Origin: Amaricoccus sp.
Lineage (GTDB): Bacteria > Pseudomonadota > Alphaproteobacteria > Rhodobacterales > Rhodobacteraceae
Assembly (NCBI RefSeq): GCF_017995835.1
Contig: NZ_JAGOID010000001.1
Span: forward strand, 18,205-82,204
DNA length: 64,000 nucleotides
Direction: 5' to 3'
Shown here: in pieces, positions 9,117 to 16,517 of the stretch
Position numbering within the stretch: position 1 is the first letter of the stretch
Layout of the letters: the number at the start of each line of letters is the position of its first letter
Translations under genes and position numbers: made by a program
The notes under the pieces: model-generated
The model's database searches: none
What the model was told of the DNA's origin: nothing
The model's input: only the letters and a program-made list of their open reading frames with translations

Positions 9117-9860
9117 TTGAATCACCCTCCGCCGCAAACGCGCTCACAAGTCCCGGCTTCCGCGAACCGGGTCGGGTGTGCTAGCGAATCGTCGCTGCTG
9201 CGGAGATTGCCGATTCGCCTGATTCGTTTTCTCCTGACCGGGCTCGTCCTGGCGCTCTCGGTCTGCGCGGCCGCGGCCGCGGAGGGCGAGGGCTCGTGGT
9301 ACCGGCTCTACCCGTTGCGCGGCCCCTGCGCCGGCAACTGCGCCACGGCGGTCTATGCCGGCTGGTATGTCGACAACTCGATGGGCCAGGTCCTCGTCAC
9401 CAGCCCCGAAACGCCGTTCACCTGGGACTACGAGGGCGACTACCTCGTCGCCACCACCATCTCGCGCCGCATCGCCACGCTCTGGCGCCACGTCGACGTC
9501 GAGCCCGAGCTCGGCATCGGCCAGCGCTGGAAGGAGCAGGACGAGACCGAGGTCTGGGGCGCCTTCTTCTTCCGCTGGCGCGGCTTCCCGTGGGACGGGA
9601 CCATCGTCACCACCGCCGCCGTCTCGACCGGCTTCAACTACGCCACCGACATCTCGGAGAAGGAACAGGATCGCGCCAACGACGGCGAGGGGTCGCGGCT
9701 GATGCACTTCTTCGCGCCCGAGATCACCTTCGCCCTGCCGAGTCGCCCGCAATACGAGCTTCTCTTCCGCTTCCACCACCGCTCGGGCATCTTCGGCCTC
9801 GTTTCCGACGCCTGGGGCGGCGCGCAGTACGGCACGATCGGCCTGCGCATCCGCTTCTGA
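9117..9860 (+). CDS. Outer-membrane beta-barrel protein, possibly PagL-like
   Basis: An up-to-247-residue exported protein. A basic patch followed by FLLTGLVLALSVCAAAAAEG (around residues 38-57) is a clear Sec signal peptide, so the mature form is about 190 residues. It is rich in alternating aromatic strands and ends GTIGLRIRF, a typical outer-membrane barrel C-terminus. The stretch FRFHHRSGIFG, just before the final strand, recalls the His-X-Ser lipase motif of PagL-type lipid A 3-O-deacylases, but a general barrel protein is equally possible. The start is uncertain: TTG at 9117 and TTG at 9207 are the only plausible codons, and neither has a well-spaced ribosome-binding site. The mature protein does not depend on that choice. 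Confidence 0.65.
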   Translation: MNHPPPQTRSQVPASANRVGCASESSLLRRLPIRLIRFLLTGLVLALSVCAAAAAEGEGSWYRLYPLRGPCAGNCATAVYAGWYVDNSMGQVLVTSPETPFTWDYEGDYLVATTISRRIATLWRHVDVEPELGIGQRWKEQDETEVWGAFFFRWRGFPWDGTIVTTAAVSTGFNYATDISEKEQDRANDGEGSRLMHFFAPEITFALPSRPQYELLFRFHHRSGIFGLVSDAWGGAQYGTIGLRIRF

Positions 9861-9877
9861 AGGGGCTCCCGCGGGAG

Positions 9878-9909
9878 GATCGGGCCGGACCCGGAGGCAC
9901 GGCCCGATC
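9878..9909. terminator. Bidirectional terminator-like hairpin
   Basis: GATCGGGCCG (9878-9887) and CGGCCCGATC (9900-9909) form a perfect 10-bp stem with a 12-base loop. It lies between two convergent genes, the outer-membrane protein and the TRAP binding protein. There is no T tract, which is common in genomes this rich in GC. Confidence 0.55.
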
Positions 9910-9922
9910 GGCGCTGACCGCG

Positions 9923-10966
9923 TCAGCTACGATAGGGCGGACCGGCGCGCTCCATCACCGCGGCGTAGTCCTTGAGGATCTGCACCACCTTGGCCTTGCG
10001 CTCGCTCTCGGCGGCGATGCCGTCCCAGAACACCTCCGCCGCCGCCTGCACCGTCGCCCATTCCTCGGCCGGAATCGTGGTCAGCTCCAGGTCGCCCGAG
10101 GTGCGGTAGTGCGCCTCGCCCCACCAGTACCAGTGCTGGCGGTAATAGTTCGAGCTGTCCATGCTGAGCAGGTAGAGCTGCTTCAGATGCTCCGGCACCT
10201 CCGCCCAGCGCTCGGAGTTGACGAAGTATGAACCGATCCAGCCGCCGTTGATGTTGTTGGTCAGGTAGTATTTCAGCACGTTCGACCAGCCGACCGAATG
10301 GATCTCGGTCGCGCCGCACCACCAGATGCCGTCGAGCTCGCCGGTCTGCATGGCGACCTCGACATCCTCCCAGGGCAGCGTCACCGGCACGACGCCGAAC
10401 TGGGTCAGGAACCGCCCCGCGGTGGGGAAGGTGAAGATGCGCTTGCCCTGCAGGTCGGCGAGGCTCTTGACCGGCACGGTGGTGCCGAGGTTGCACGGAT
10501 CCCAGGCCCCGGCCCCGAGCCAGGTCACGCCGGTGTCGGCATAGGCCTCCTGCCAGATCTCGTTCAGGCCGTAGTTGTGGAACAGCGCCGGCACGTCGAG
10601 GCTGTAGAGCGTCGCGAAGGGGAAGTACGCCCCGAACACCGCGACGTCGGCGGGCGAGCCCATCGAGTCGTCGTCCGACTGCGCGGCGTCGATCGTCCCC
10701 TGCTGCACGGCGCGGAACAGCTCGCCCTGCGGCACCAGCTGGTCGGCGAAATAGAGCTCGATCTCCATCTCGCCGTTGGCCGCCTTGTTGAACGCCTCGA
10801 TCGAGGGCTGGATCACGTATGCGCCGAGCGGCGCGCCGGCATAGGTCTGGAGGCGCCACTTTATCGGCGCCTGCGCCTTGACGTAGGGGGCGGCGAGGGT
10901 GGAGGCGCCGATCGCGCCGGCGCCGGCGAGGCCGGCCCGTTTCAGGAATCCGCGGCGGTCAGTCAT
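9923..10966 (-). CDS. TRAP transporter substrate-binding protein (DctP family)
   Basis: A 347-residue periplasmic binding protein of a tripartite ATP-independent periplasmic transporter. It opens with a twin-arginine signal, DRRGFLKRAGLAGAG, cleaved after VKAQA, so it is probably exported folded. The family pattern is visible in GELFRAVQQGTIDAA and in the region LQGKRIFTFPTAGRFL. The segment ELDGIWWCGATEIHS resembles the ligand-contact loop of TRAP proteins that bind organic acid anions, although the ligand cannot be named. It is first in transport function but last in the reverse-strand order: the membrane subunits lie upstream, 40 bases from the large subunit's stop. Confidence 0.9.
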   Translation of the reverse strand: MTDRRGFLKRAGLAGAGAIGASTLAAPYVKAQAPIKWRLQTYAGAPLGAYVIQPSIEAFNKAANGEMEIELYFADQLVPQGELFRAVQQGTIDAAQSDDDSMGSPADVAVFGAYFPFATLYSLDVPALFHNYGLNEIWQEAYADTGVTWLGAGAWDPCNLGTTVPVKSLADLQGKRIFTFPTAGRFLTQFGVVPVTLPWEDVEVAMQTGELDGIWWCGATEIHSVGWSNVLKYYLTNNINGGWIGSYFVNSERWAEVPEHLKQLYLLSMDSSNYYRQHWYWWGEAHYRTSGDLELTTIPAEEWATVQAAAEVFWDGIAAESERKAKVVQILKDYAAVMERAGPPYRS

Positions 10967-11005
10967 GGTCGTTCTCCTTCTCCCTGTTGTTTCTTCTGTC
11001 GGTCG

Positions 11006-12328
11006 TCAGCGAAGGTCGAAGTTCTCCGGCAGCCAGAGGGCGATCTGCGGGAACACGATGATCAACCCCAGGCAGAGGATCATCAGGGCCGTGAACGGCA
11101 CGATCGAACGGTAGATGTCCGGCAACGTCACTTCCGGCGGCGCCATCGCGCGCATCAGGAACAGGTTGTAGCCGAAGGGCGGCGTTATGTAGGCGATCTG
11201 GCAGGTGATCGTGTAGAGAATGCCGTACCAGACCGGGTTGAAGCCGAGCTGGATGACCAGCGGCACGTAGAGCGGCGCGACGATCACCAGCATCGCGGTG
11301 TCGTCGAGGAACATCCCCATGATGATGAAGGAGAGCTGCATCATCAGCAGGATCTCCCAAGGGCTGAGCCCCCAGCCCTCGACGAAGAGCTTCGCCAGCG
11401 CGCGGCCGGCGCCCAGCCCGTCGAAGACCGAGCTGAAGCAGAGCGCCGCGAGGATGATCCACAGGAACATCGCGCTGATCGCCAGCGTCTGGCGCACGAT
11501 CGCGTCGACGATCTTCCACGACAGCCGCCCGCGCCACCAGGCCGCGACGGTCGAGGCCAGCGCGCCGACGGCGCTGCTCTCCGTCAGGTTGGTGATCCCC
11601 ATCAGGAAGATCCCCGTCATCGAGAAGAAGATGGCGAAGGGCAGGATCCCGGCGCGCAGCAGCCGCAGCTTCTCGGCCAGCGGCACGTTGCGCTCCTCCG
11701 GCGGCAGCGCCGGGCCGAGCTCGGGCTGGAGAAGGCAGCGGATGTAGATGTAGGCGACGAAGACGGCGGCCATCAGCAGCCCCGGGAACACGCCCGCGAG
11801 CCACAACTCGCTGACCGGCTGGCGCGCGATCATCGCGTAGAGCACCAGCACGACCGAGGGCGGCAGCAGGATCCCGAGGGTCGAGCCGCCCTGGATCACC
11901 CCGGTGACCATGGTCTTGTCGTAGCCGCGCTTCAAGAGCTCCGGCAGCGCCACCGTCGCGCCGATGGCCATGCCGGCGACCGAGAGCCCGTTGATCGCCG
12001 AGATCACCACCATCAGCGCGATCGTCCCGATGGCGAGCCCGCCGCGCACCGGCCCGAACCAGACATGGAAGGTGCGATAGAGATCGTCGGCGATGCCGCT
12101 CTCGGAGAATACGTAGCCCATGTAGATGAACAGCGGCACCGTCAGCAGCGGATACCAGTTCATCACGGTGATGGCCTGGTTGAACGGCAGTTCCTGCCCG
12201 CCCGTCCCCCAGAGCAGCAGCGCGCCGACGACGCCGACGAAGCCGATCGCGCCGAAGACCCGCTGCCCGCTGAGGAGCAGCACGAGCATCGACGCGAACA
12301 TGGTGATGGCGACGGCGCTCGGGCTCAT
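11006..12328 (-). CDS. TRAP transporter large permease (DctM family)
   Basis: A 440-residue integral membrane protein with about twelve hydrophobic segments. It is the channel-forming subunit of a TRAP uptake system driven by sodium or proton gradients. Family features include INGLSVAGMAIGA, GVIQGGSTLGILLPPSV and, near the C-terminus, TCQIAYITPPFGYNLFLM. The ATG at 12328 is chosen because it overlaps the stop of the small subunit in an ATGA arrangement, and the length then matches DctM proteins. The frame remains open further upstream only because GC-rich sequence lacks stops. Confidence 0.92.
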   Translation of the reverse strand: MSPSAVAITMFASMLVLLLSGQRVFGAIGFVGVVGALLLWGTGGQELPFNQAITVMNWYPLLTVPLFIYMGYVFSESGIADDLYRTFHVWFGPVRGGLAIGTIALMVVISAINGLSVAGMAIGATVALPELLKRGYDKTMVTGVIQGGSTLGILLPPSVVLVLYAMIARQPVSELWLAGVFPGLLMAAVFVAYIYIRCLLQPELGPALPPEERNVPLAEKLRLLRAGILPFAIFFSMTGIFLMGITNLTESSAVGALASTVAAWWRGRLSWKIVDAIVRQTLAISAMFLWIILAALCFSSVFDGLGAGRALAKLFVEGWGLSPWEILLMMQLSFIIMGMFLDDTAMLVIVAPLYVPLVIQLGFNPVWYGILYTITCQIAYITPPFGYNLFLMRAMAPPEVTLPDIYRSIVPFTALMILCLGLIIVFPQIALWLPENFDLR

Positions 12329-12822
12329 TCGAACTCGATCCCCCGCACCCGCGCGAGATCGCGGAAGAAGAACGCCACCGTCTGGAGCAGCATCAGGACG
12401 ACGCCGAAGGTCATGATCAGCTTGATCGGCGCCATGTAGGGCCGCCAGCTCGTCGCGGCGCGCTGGCCGTACTCGAGCGCGTAGACGCTCGACGACACCC
12501 CGCCCCAGATCATCACCACGAGGTAGGTGACGAGGCAGACCGAGGTGATCGTGTCGGTGAAGGCGCGCCGGCGCGGCGTCCAGCGGGCATAGAGCAGGTC
12601 CATCCGCACATGCGCGTCGACCTGCATGCTCCAGGCCCCGCCGAGGATGAAGTAGGCCGCGAGCAGGAACTGCGACATCTCCACCGCCCAGAGCGGCGGC
12701 CGGTTGAACCCGGTGCGCATGAAGGCCGACCACAGCAGCACGCCCATGATCGCAAAGACCATCCACATGGCGATGCGCCCGAAGAAGCGGCTGACCGCCT
12801 CCACCCAGCGCACATAGGTCAC
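12325..12822 (-). CDS. TRAP transporter small permease (DctQ family)
   Basis: A roughly 165-residue membrane protein with four hydrophobic segments, the small subunit of the TRAP system. Family features are WMVFAIMGVLLWSAFMRT, the loop AVEMSQFLLAAYFILGG, and VDAHVRMDLLYARW. The start is not fixed by an ATG. GTG at 12822, with AAGG five bases before it, gives the expected length; GTG at 12825 is the alternative, and the open frame runs to an ATG at 12945. It overlaps the large subunit by four bases. It is the first gene of the reverse-strand dctQ-dctM-dctP operon. Confidence 0.85.
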   Translation of the reverse strand: MTYVRWVEAVSRFFGRIAMWMVFAIMGVLLWSAFMRTGFNRPPLWAVEMSQFLLAAYFILGGAWSMQVDAHVRMDLLYARWTPRRRAFTDTITSVCLVTYLVVMIWGGVSSSVYALEYGQRAATSWRPYMAPIKLIMTFGVVLMLLQTVAFFFRDLARVRGIEFE

Positions 12823-13192
12823 CACTGCCTTGGGCAAAACACACCGTCCACGCGACCCGGCGGCGTCCCCGCGCCACCTGCGGCGTCCGGCCCCCCTCGC
12901 AATTCTGATCCTTCGGTCAAAAAACCCGCCCGTCAAGCGCCGCAACGGGAATTGCCGAACTCCCCGGCGTCGGACCGACCGGAGGTTGCGACCTTCCGCC
13001 GAACCACACGCTGCGCGCCCGGCCTCGCGCGCGGCGGCCTCGCGCGCGGCGGCCGGAGCGCCTGCGGACGGGGCGACGGGGCGACGGCTCGCCGCAGGTC
13101 GGCGTCAGGGGATTCGAGCCGCACAAGCCCGCTTCCGCTTGATCCGCCGCGGCGCGCGCCCTATCAGGCCCCGTCCCTCCGCGAGCGCCCCG
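12823..13192. other. Intergenic region with short GC tandem repeats
   Basis: This 370-base stretch separates the divergent dctQ and yhhQ genes, and I see no convincing gene in it. It holds a 15-bp direct tandem duplication of GGCCTCGCGCGCGGC (13021-13050, with four further matching bases) and a doubled GGGGCGAC near 13074. Promoters for both genes must lie here, but no good -35/-10 pair was found. Confidence 0.5.
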
Positions 13193-13810
13193 ATGTCCAA
13201 GACCGCCCTCCTGCCGCCGATCCTCGCCATGGCGGCGATCGTCGTCGCCTCGAACATCCTCGTGCAGTTCCTGTTCGGGCAGTGGCTGACCTGGGGCGCC
13301 TTCACCTACCCGCTCGCCTTCCTCGTCACCGACGTGACCAACCGCCTGCACGGCCCCGCCGCCGCCCGCCGCGTCGTCTACGCGGGCTTCCTCGTCGGTC
13401 TCGCGTGCAGCTTCGTCGGCACGCAGATCGAGGGCCCCTTCGGCCCGCTCGTCACCAGCCGCGTCGCCGTCGCCTCGGGCGCGGCCTTCCTCGCCGCCCA
13501 GCTCTTCGACGTGACGGTGTTCAACCGCCTGCGCCGCGGCAACTGGTGGCGCGCGCCCTTCGTGGCCAGCCTCGCCGGCAGCGCGCTCGACACCGCGCTG
13601 TTCTTCACCATCGCCTTTTCCGGCGCGCTCTCGACCCTCGCCCCCGGCGTCGACGTCGCCTGGGCGAACGAGCCCCTGCCGCTCCTCGGCCGTGGCCCGG
13701 TCCTGCCGCTCTGGGTCAGCCTCGCCGCGGCCGATTTCGGCGTGAAGCTCGCCATGGCCTCGATCACGCTCGTCCCCTACCGCCTCGCCACCGCCCGCCG
13801 CCGCGCCTGA
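13193..13810 (+). CDS. Queuosine precursor transporter (YhhQ family)
   Basis: A 205-residue protein of the YhhQ/DUF165 family with about six membrane segments, predicted to import a queuosine precursor (preQ0 or preQ1). Recognisable parts are ASNILVQF, TYPLAFLVTDVTNRLHG and RVAVASGAAFLAAQLFDVTVFN, then AALFFT-like helices and a C-terminal VKLAMASITLVPYR. The ATG at 13193 fits the family N-terminus; the frame is open further upstream without homology. queG, the last step of queuosine synthesis, is also in the window (28446-29582) but not linked. No preQ1 riboswitch is visible upstream. Confidence 0.87.
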   Translation: MSKTALLPPILAMAAIVVASNILVQFLFGQWLTWGAFTYPLAFLVTDVTNRLHGPAAARRVVYAGFLVGLACSFVGTQIEGPFGPLVTSRVAVASGAAFLAAQLFDVTVFNRLRRGNWWRAPFVASLAGSALDTALFFTIAFSGALSTLAPGVDVAWANEPLPLLGRGPVLPLWVSLAAADFGVKLAMASITLVPYRLATARRRA

Positions 13811-13916
13811 TCCGCCGGGGGCCGGAACCGCCGCCCGGACAATCGGATGACACGCAGCCCCGTCCGGCGCTATCATCGCCGCCATTGACCGCCCTGCCCT
13901 TGCCCCGGGGGACGCC

Positions 13917-14348
13917 ATGGACATCGCCGCCACTCTCCTCCCGCTCCTCACCGCCGGCGCGGCGCTCGCCGCCCAGGGCGCGGTCGGCGAGTTCGCCAAA
14001 TCGGGCGGCAAGGCCGCCTTCGAGGCGCTCAAGGCCCGCCTCGCCGGCGAGCACAAGGTCGCGGGCCTCGACGCCCTCGACAGGCCCGGCTTCGTCGCGG
14101 CGGTGAGGTCCGAACTCGCCGCCCCGGACATCGCCGAAGACCCCGAGATCGCGAAGCTCGCCGCCGCTCTCCGCGCCGCCATCGAGGCCCTGCCGCCCGC
14201 GACCCTCGCCGCCTGCGCCGTCGACATCGAGACCATCCGCTCCGACGCCGACCTGCTGATCGAAGGCAACGAGGGGGTGCGCGCCCGGCTCGCCGAATCG
14301 AAGGGTCCGATGACCATCAAGGGCAACACCGCGCCGGGAAAACCCTAG
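13917..14348 (+). CDS. N-terminal helical part of a split TPR protein
   Basis: A 143-residue Ala-rich helical protein starting at an ATG with GGGGGA before it. The N-terminus (LLPLLTAGAALAAQGAVGEF) followed by AAFEALKARLAG resembles the leading helical region found ahead of TPR or NTPase parts in predicted bacterial conflict proteins; this is an inference from pattern, not a named domain. The end, MTIKGNTAPG, is the beginning of a linker whose other half (VHIETANVQGDLNI) lies in the -1 frame just downstream. The frame stops at TAG (14346-14348), right after the heptamer GGGAAAA. It is best read as the first half of the TPR gene that follows, either recoded or broken. Confidence 0.6.
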   Translation: MDIAATLLPLLTAGAALAAQGAVGEFAKSGGKAAFEALKARLAGEHKVAGLDALDRPGFVAAVRSELAAPDIAEDPEIAKLAAALRAAIEALPPATLAACAVDIETIRSDADLLIEGNEGVRARLAESKGPMTIKGNTAPGKP

Positions 14349-14372
14349 GCGGTCCGGGCGCCGCCGAGCCCG
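14336..14372 (+). promoter_or_regulatory. Candidate -1 programmed frameshift site
   Basis: GGGAAAA (14336-14342) is in the zero-frame phase G GGA AAA, matching the X XXY YYZ rule for -1 slippage. The zero-frame stop TAG lies one codon downstream of it. After a five-base spacer, GGCGG (14348-14352) can pair with CCGCC (14361-14365); alternatively CGGGC (14355-14359) pairs with GCCCG (14368-14372). A -1 shift joins the two frames into one protein of about 727 residues. A one-base loss from a run of five A would leave the same picture. Confidence 0.45.
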
Positions 14373-14434
14373 TTCCGCAAGCCGCCGTCCATATCGAAAC
14401 GGCGAACGTCCAAGGCGACCTGAACATCACGCCG

Positions 14435-16099
14435 GTGATCGACTTCGGCGCGGCGCTGAAGTCGGCCGCCGAGTCCCAGGGCTTCCTCGCCCCGGGCGAC
14501 GCCGCCGACCTGCGCGAGCGCCTCGTCCGCGCCGAGCAGGCGCTCGACTCGGTTCGTCGCGAGCGGCCGGACCTGAGATCCGACGTCGACCGCGCCATCA
14601 GCGCCGTCAACGCCGACGATCCGGCCGCCGCCCGCGCCGCCTTCGCCGAGGCGAACGCCGCGCTCGACGCCGAGGACGCAGCGCGACGGATCGAGCGCGC
14701 CCGCCTGAAATACGCCGAGGCGACCCTGCTCTACCCCTTCGAAGCCTCGAAGGCCGCGCCCCTGCTCGCCGAGGCGGCCGAACTCGCCCAGACCGGGGTC
14801 TGGTACTGGATCGAACTCGGCCGGGCGAAGCAGGACCTCGGTTCCCTCGACGGCGCCGAGGCCGCTTTTGGGGAGGCGGAGCGCGCCGCGCGGGCGCAGG
14901 CGCAGGACAGGGACCGCTCCGCGGCCCTCGACGGCCTCGGCGACGTCCGCGTCGCGCAGGGCGACCTCGCCGGCGCGCTTGCCGCCTACGCCGAGGGCCT
15001 GACCATCCGGCGCGACCTCGCCGCCCGCGACGCGGGCAACGCCGGCTGGGCCCGCGACGTCTCGGTGAGCCTGAACAGGGTCGGCGACGTCCGCGTCGCG
15101 CAGGGTGGCCTCGCCGGCGCGCTTGCCGCCTACGCCGAGGGCCTGACCATCCGGCGCGACCTCGCCGCCCGCGACGCGGGCAACGCCGGCTGGGCCCGCG
15201 ACGTCGTGGTGAGCCTCAGCAAGATCGGCGACGTCCGCGTCGCGCAGGGCGACCTCGCCGGCGCGCTCAAAGCCTACGCGGAGGGCCTGACCATCGCGCG
15301 CGACCTCGCCGCCGGCGACGCGGGCAACGCCGGCTGGGCCCGCGACGTCTCGGTGAGCCTGAACAAGGTCGGCGACGTCCGCGCCGCGCAGGGCGACCTC
15401 GCCGGCGCGCTCAATGCCTACGCCGAGGGCCTGACCATCCGGCGCGACCTCGCCGCCCGCGACGCGGGCAACGCCGAGTGGGCCCGCGACGTCTCGGTGA
15501 GCGTCGACAGGGTCGGCGACGTCCGCGTCGCGCAGGGCGACCTCGCCGGCGCGCTCGCCGCCTACGCCGAGGGCCTGACCATCGCGCGCGACCTCGCCGC
15601 CGGCGACGCGAGCAACGCCGCGTGGGCCCGCGACGTCTCGGTGAGCCTGAACAAGGTCGGCGACGTCCGCGTCGCGCAGGGCGACCTCGCCGGCGCGCTC
15701 AAAGCCTACGCCGAGGGCCTGACCATCGCGCGCGACCTCGCCGCCCGCGACGCGGGCAACGCCGAGTGGGCCCGCGACGTCTCGGTGAGCCTGGACAGGG
15801 TCGGCGACGTCCGCGTCGCGCAGGGCGACCTCGCCGGCGCGCTCAAAGCCTACGCCGAGGGCCTGACCATCCGGCGCGACCTCGCCGCCCGCGACGCGGG
15901 CAACGCCGAGTGGGCCCGCGACGTCGTGGTGTCGCTGGCGAAGATGGCGCAGGTCGATCCGGCCAACGCCGTCGCCTGGTGGGCCGAGGCCGCCGAACGG
16001 GTCGCCGCCATGGAGGCGCGCGGCGTCCTCGCGCCGAGGGACCGGTGGATGCTCGCCGAGACGAAGGCGCAACTCGCCGCGGCGCAGGCGCGCCGCTGA
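14435..16099 (+). CDS. TPR-repeat protein (C-terminal part of a split gene)
   Basis: The frame gives 554 residues from a GTG at 14435, but it is open without stops back through 14342, and that GTG has no ribosome-binding site. Residues 1-165 are helical (ADLRERLVRAEQALDSV, GVWYWIELGRAKQDLG). Residues 168-503 are seven near-identical 48-residue TPR-like units with the pattern GDVRVAQGDLAGALxAYAEGLTI, then RDLAARDAGNA and WARDVSVSL. The tail includes ANAVAWWAEAAERVAAMEARG. Repeats of this kind are common in alphaproteobacterial proteins tied to signalling or defence, but no effector enzyme is seen here. With the -1 frame joined, the gene would span 13917-16099. Repeat R2 lies just beyond its end. 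Confidence 0.75.
   Translation: MIDFGAALKSAAESQGFLAPGDAADLRERLVRAEQALDSVRRERPDLRSDVDRAISAVNADDPAAARAAFAEANAALDAEDAARRIERARLKYAEATLLYPFEASKAAPLLAEAAELAQTGVWYWIELGRAKQDLGSLDGAEAAFGEAERAARAQAQDRDRSAALDGLGDVRVAQGDLAGALAAYAEGLTIRRDLAARDAGNAGWARDVSVSLNRVGDVRVAQGGLAGALAAYAEGLTIRRDLAARDAGNAGWARDVVVSLSKIGDVRVAQGDLAGALKAYAEGLTIARDLAAGDAGNAGWARDVSVSLNKVGDVRAAQGDLAGALNAYAEGLTIRRDLAARDAGNAEWARDVSVSVDRVGDVRVAQGDLAGALAAYAEGLTIARDLAAGDASNAAWARDVSVSLNKVGDVRVAQGDLAGALKAYAEGLTIARDLAARDAGNAEWARDVSVSLDRVGDVRVAQGDLAGALKAYAEGLTIRRDLAARDAGNAEWARDVVVSLAKMAQVDPANAVAWWAEAAERVAAMEARGVLAPRDRWMLAETKAQLAAAQARR
14936..15943 (+). repeat. Seven-copy 144-bp in-frame tandem repeat
   Basis: Seven units of 144 bp (48 codons) in perfect register, starting at the codon before GDVRVAQG in each unit. 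Units differ at few positions, mainly LTIRR versus LTIAR, ALAAYA versus ALKAYA or ALNAYA, and NAGWA, NAEWA or NAAWA. The near-identity at DNA level implies recent expansion or ongoing gene conversion. The repeat is coding, not CRISPR: there are no spacers. Confidence 0.95.
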
Positions 16100-16151
16100 G
16101 ACGGGTCCGGCGGCAGCATTTCCGCCCGGTCCGTTCGCCATGGCCTGCTCC

Positions 16152-16374
16152 GCGCAGCCCCCGGCTGCGCCCATCCGATTTCTCCCCGGATCGCATCTTG
16201 CCGGGCGCCAGTGGCGCCCGCGCGATCCGGTCGGCTCGCGCCGCAAGCGCGGGCCGAGGGGCCAGCCGCTATCCCCAAGGCCCGCATCGGCGCGCGGCTG
16301 CCCTGGCTGGCGCGGAACGCGCCTGCCCAAGCGAGGGCAGTCGCGTGCCGATTTCGCCAACGGTCGAAATCGGC
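16152..16374 (+). repeat. Structured dispersed repeat R2, copy A
   Basis: This segment is closely similar to the reverse complement of 54634-54832. It is made of nested palindromes: GCGCAGCC/GGCTGCGC (16152-16170), GGGCGCC/GGCGCCC (16203-16219), a long stem CGCGGCTGCCCT with AGGGCAGTCGCG enclosing GGCGCG/CGCGCC (about 16293-16345), and GCCGATTTCG/CGAAATCGGC (16347-16374). It lies between the TPR gene and leuC, which are convergent. This copy has about 25 bases after CATCCGATTT that copy B lacks. Several frames are open across it, so the short peptides they give are not taken as genes. Confidence 0.85.
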
Positions 16375-16435
16375 GCGAACCCCGCGCTGCGGTCGAGCGG
16401 GAGGTTTAACCGGCCGTAAAGAAGTGGCAAGCCAC

Positions 16436-16468
16436 ATTCCAGCCCGATTCCAGCCGCATTCCAGCCCG
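16436..16468 (+). repeat. Three-copy 11-bp tandem repeat
   Basis: ATTCCAGCCCG, ATTCCAGCCGC and ATTCCAGCCCG follow one another without gaps, 50 bases downstream of the leuC stop on the leuC strand side. A T6 run (16471-16476) follows. The rest of 16375-16517 shows no gene. Confidence 0.7.
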
Positions 16469-16517
16469 GTTTTTTCGAGCCTTTCCAGAGGGATCGCCGC
16501 CCCCCGGACCGACGCCT

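Noticed and set aside
10298..12439. A 713-codon frame opposite the TRAP permease genes
   Set aside because: Product is His/Arg/Asp-rich without features; the permease reading has clear membrane spans and family motifs.
14936..15943. CRISPR array
   Set aside because: The 144-bp units are contiguous, coding and without spacers.
14345..16360. Repetitive frame opposite the TPR gene (repeat AGPLGVARVAGGEVA)
   Set aside because: It is only the reverse translation of the 144-bp tandem units. The forward frame gives a sensible TPR pattern.
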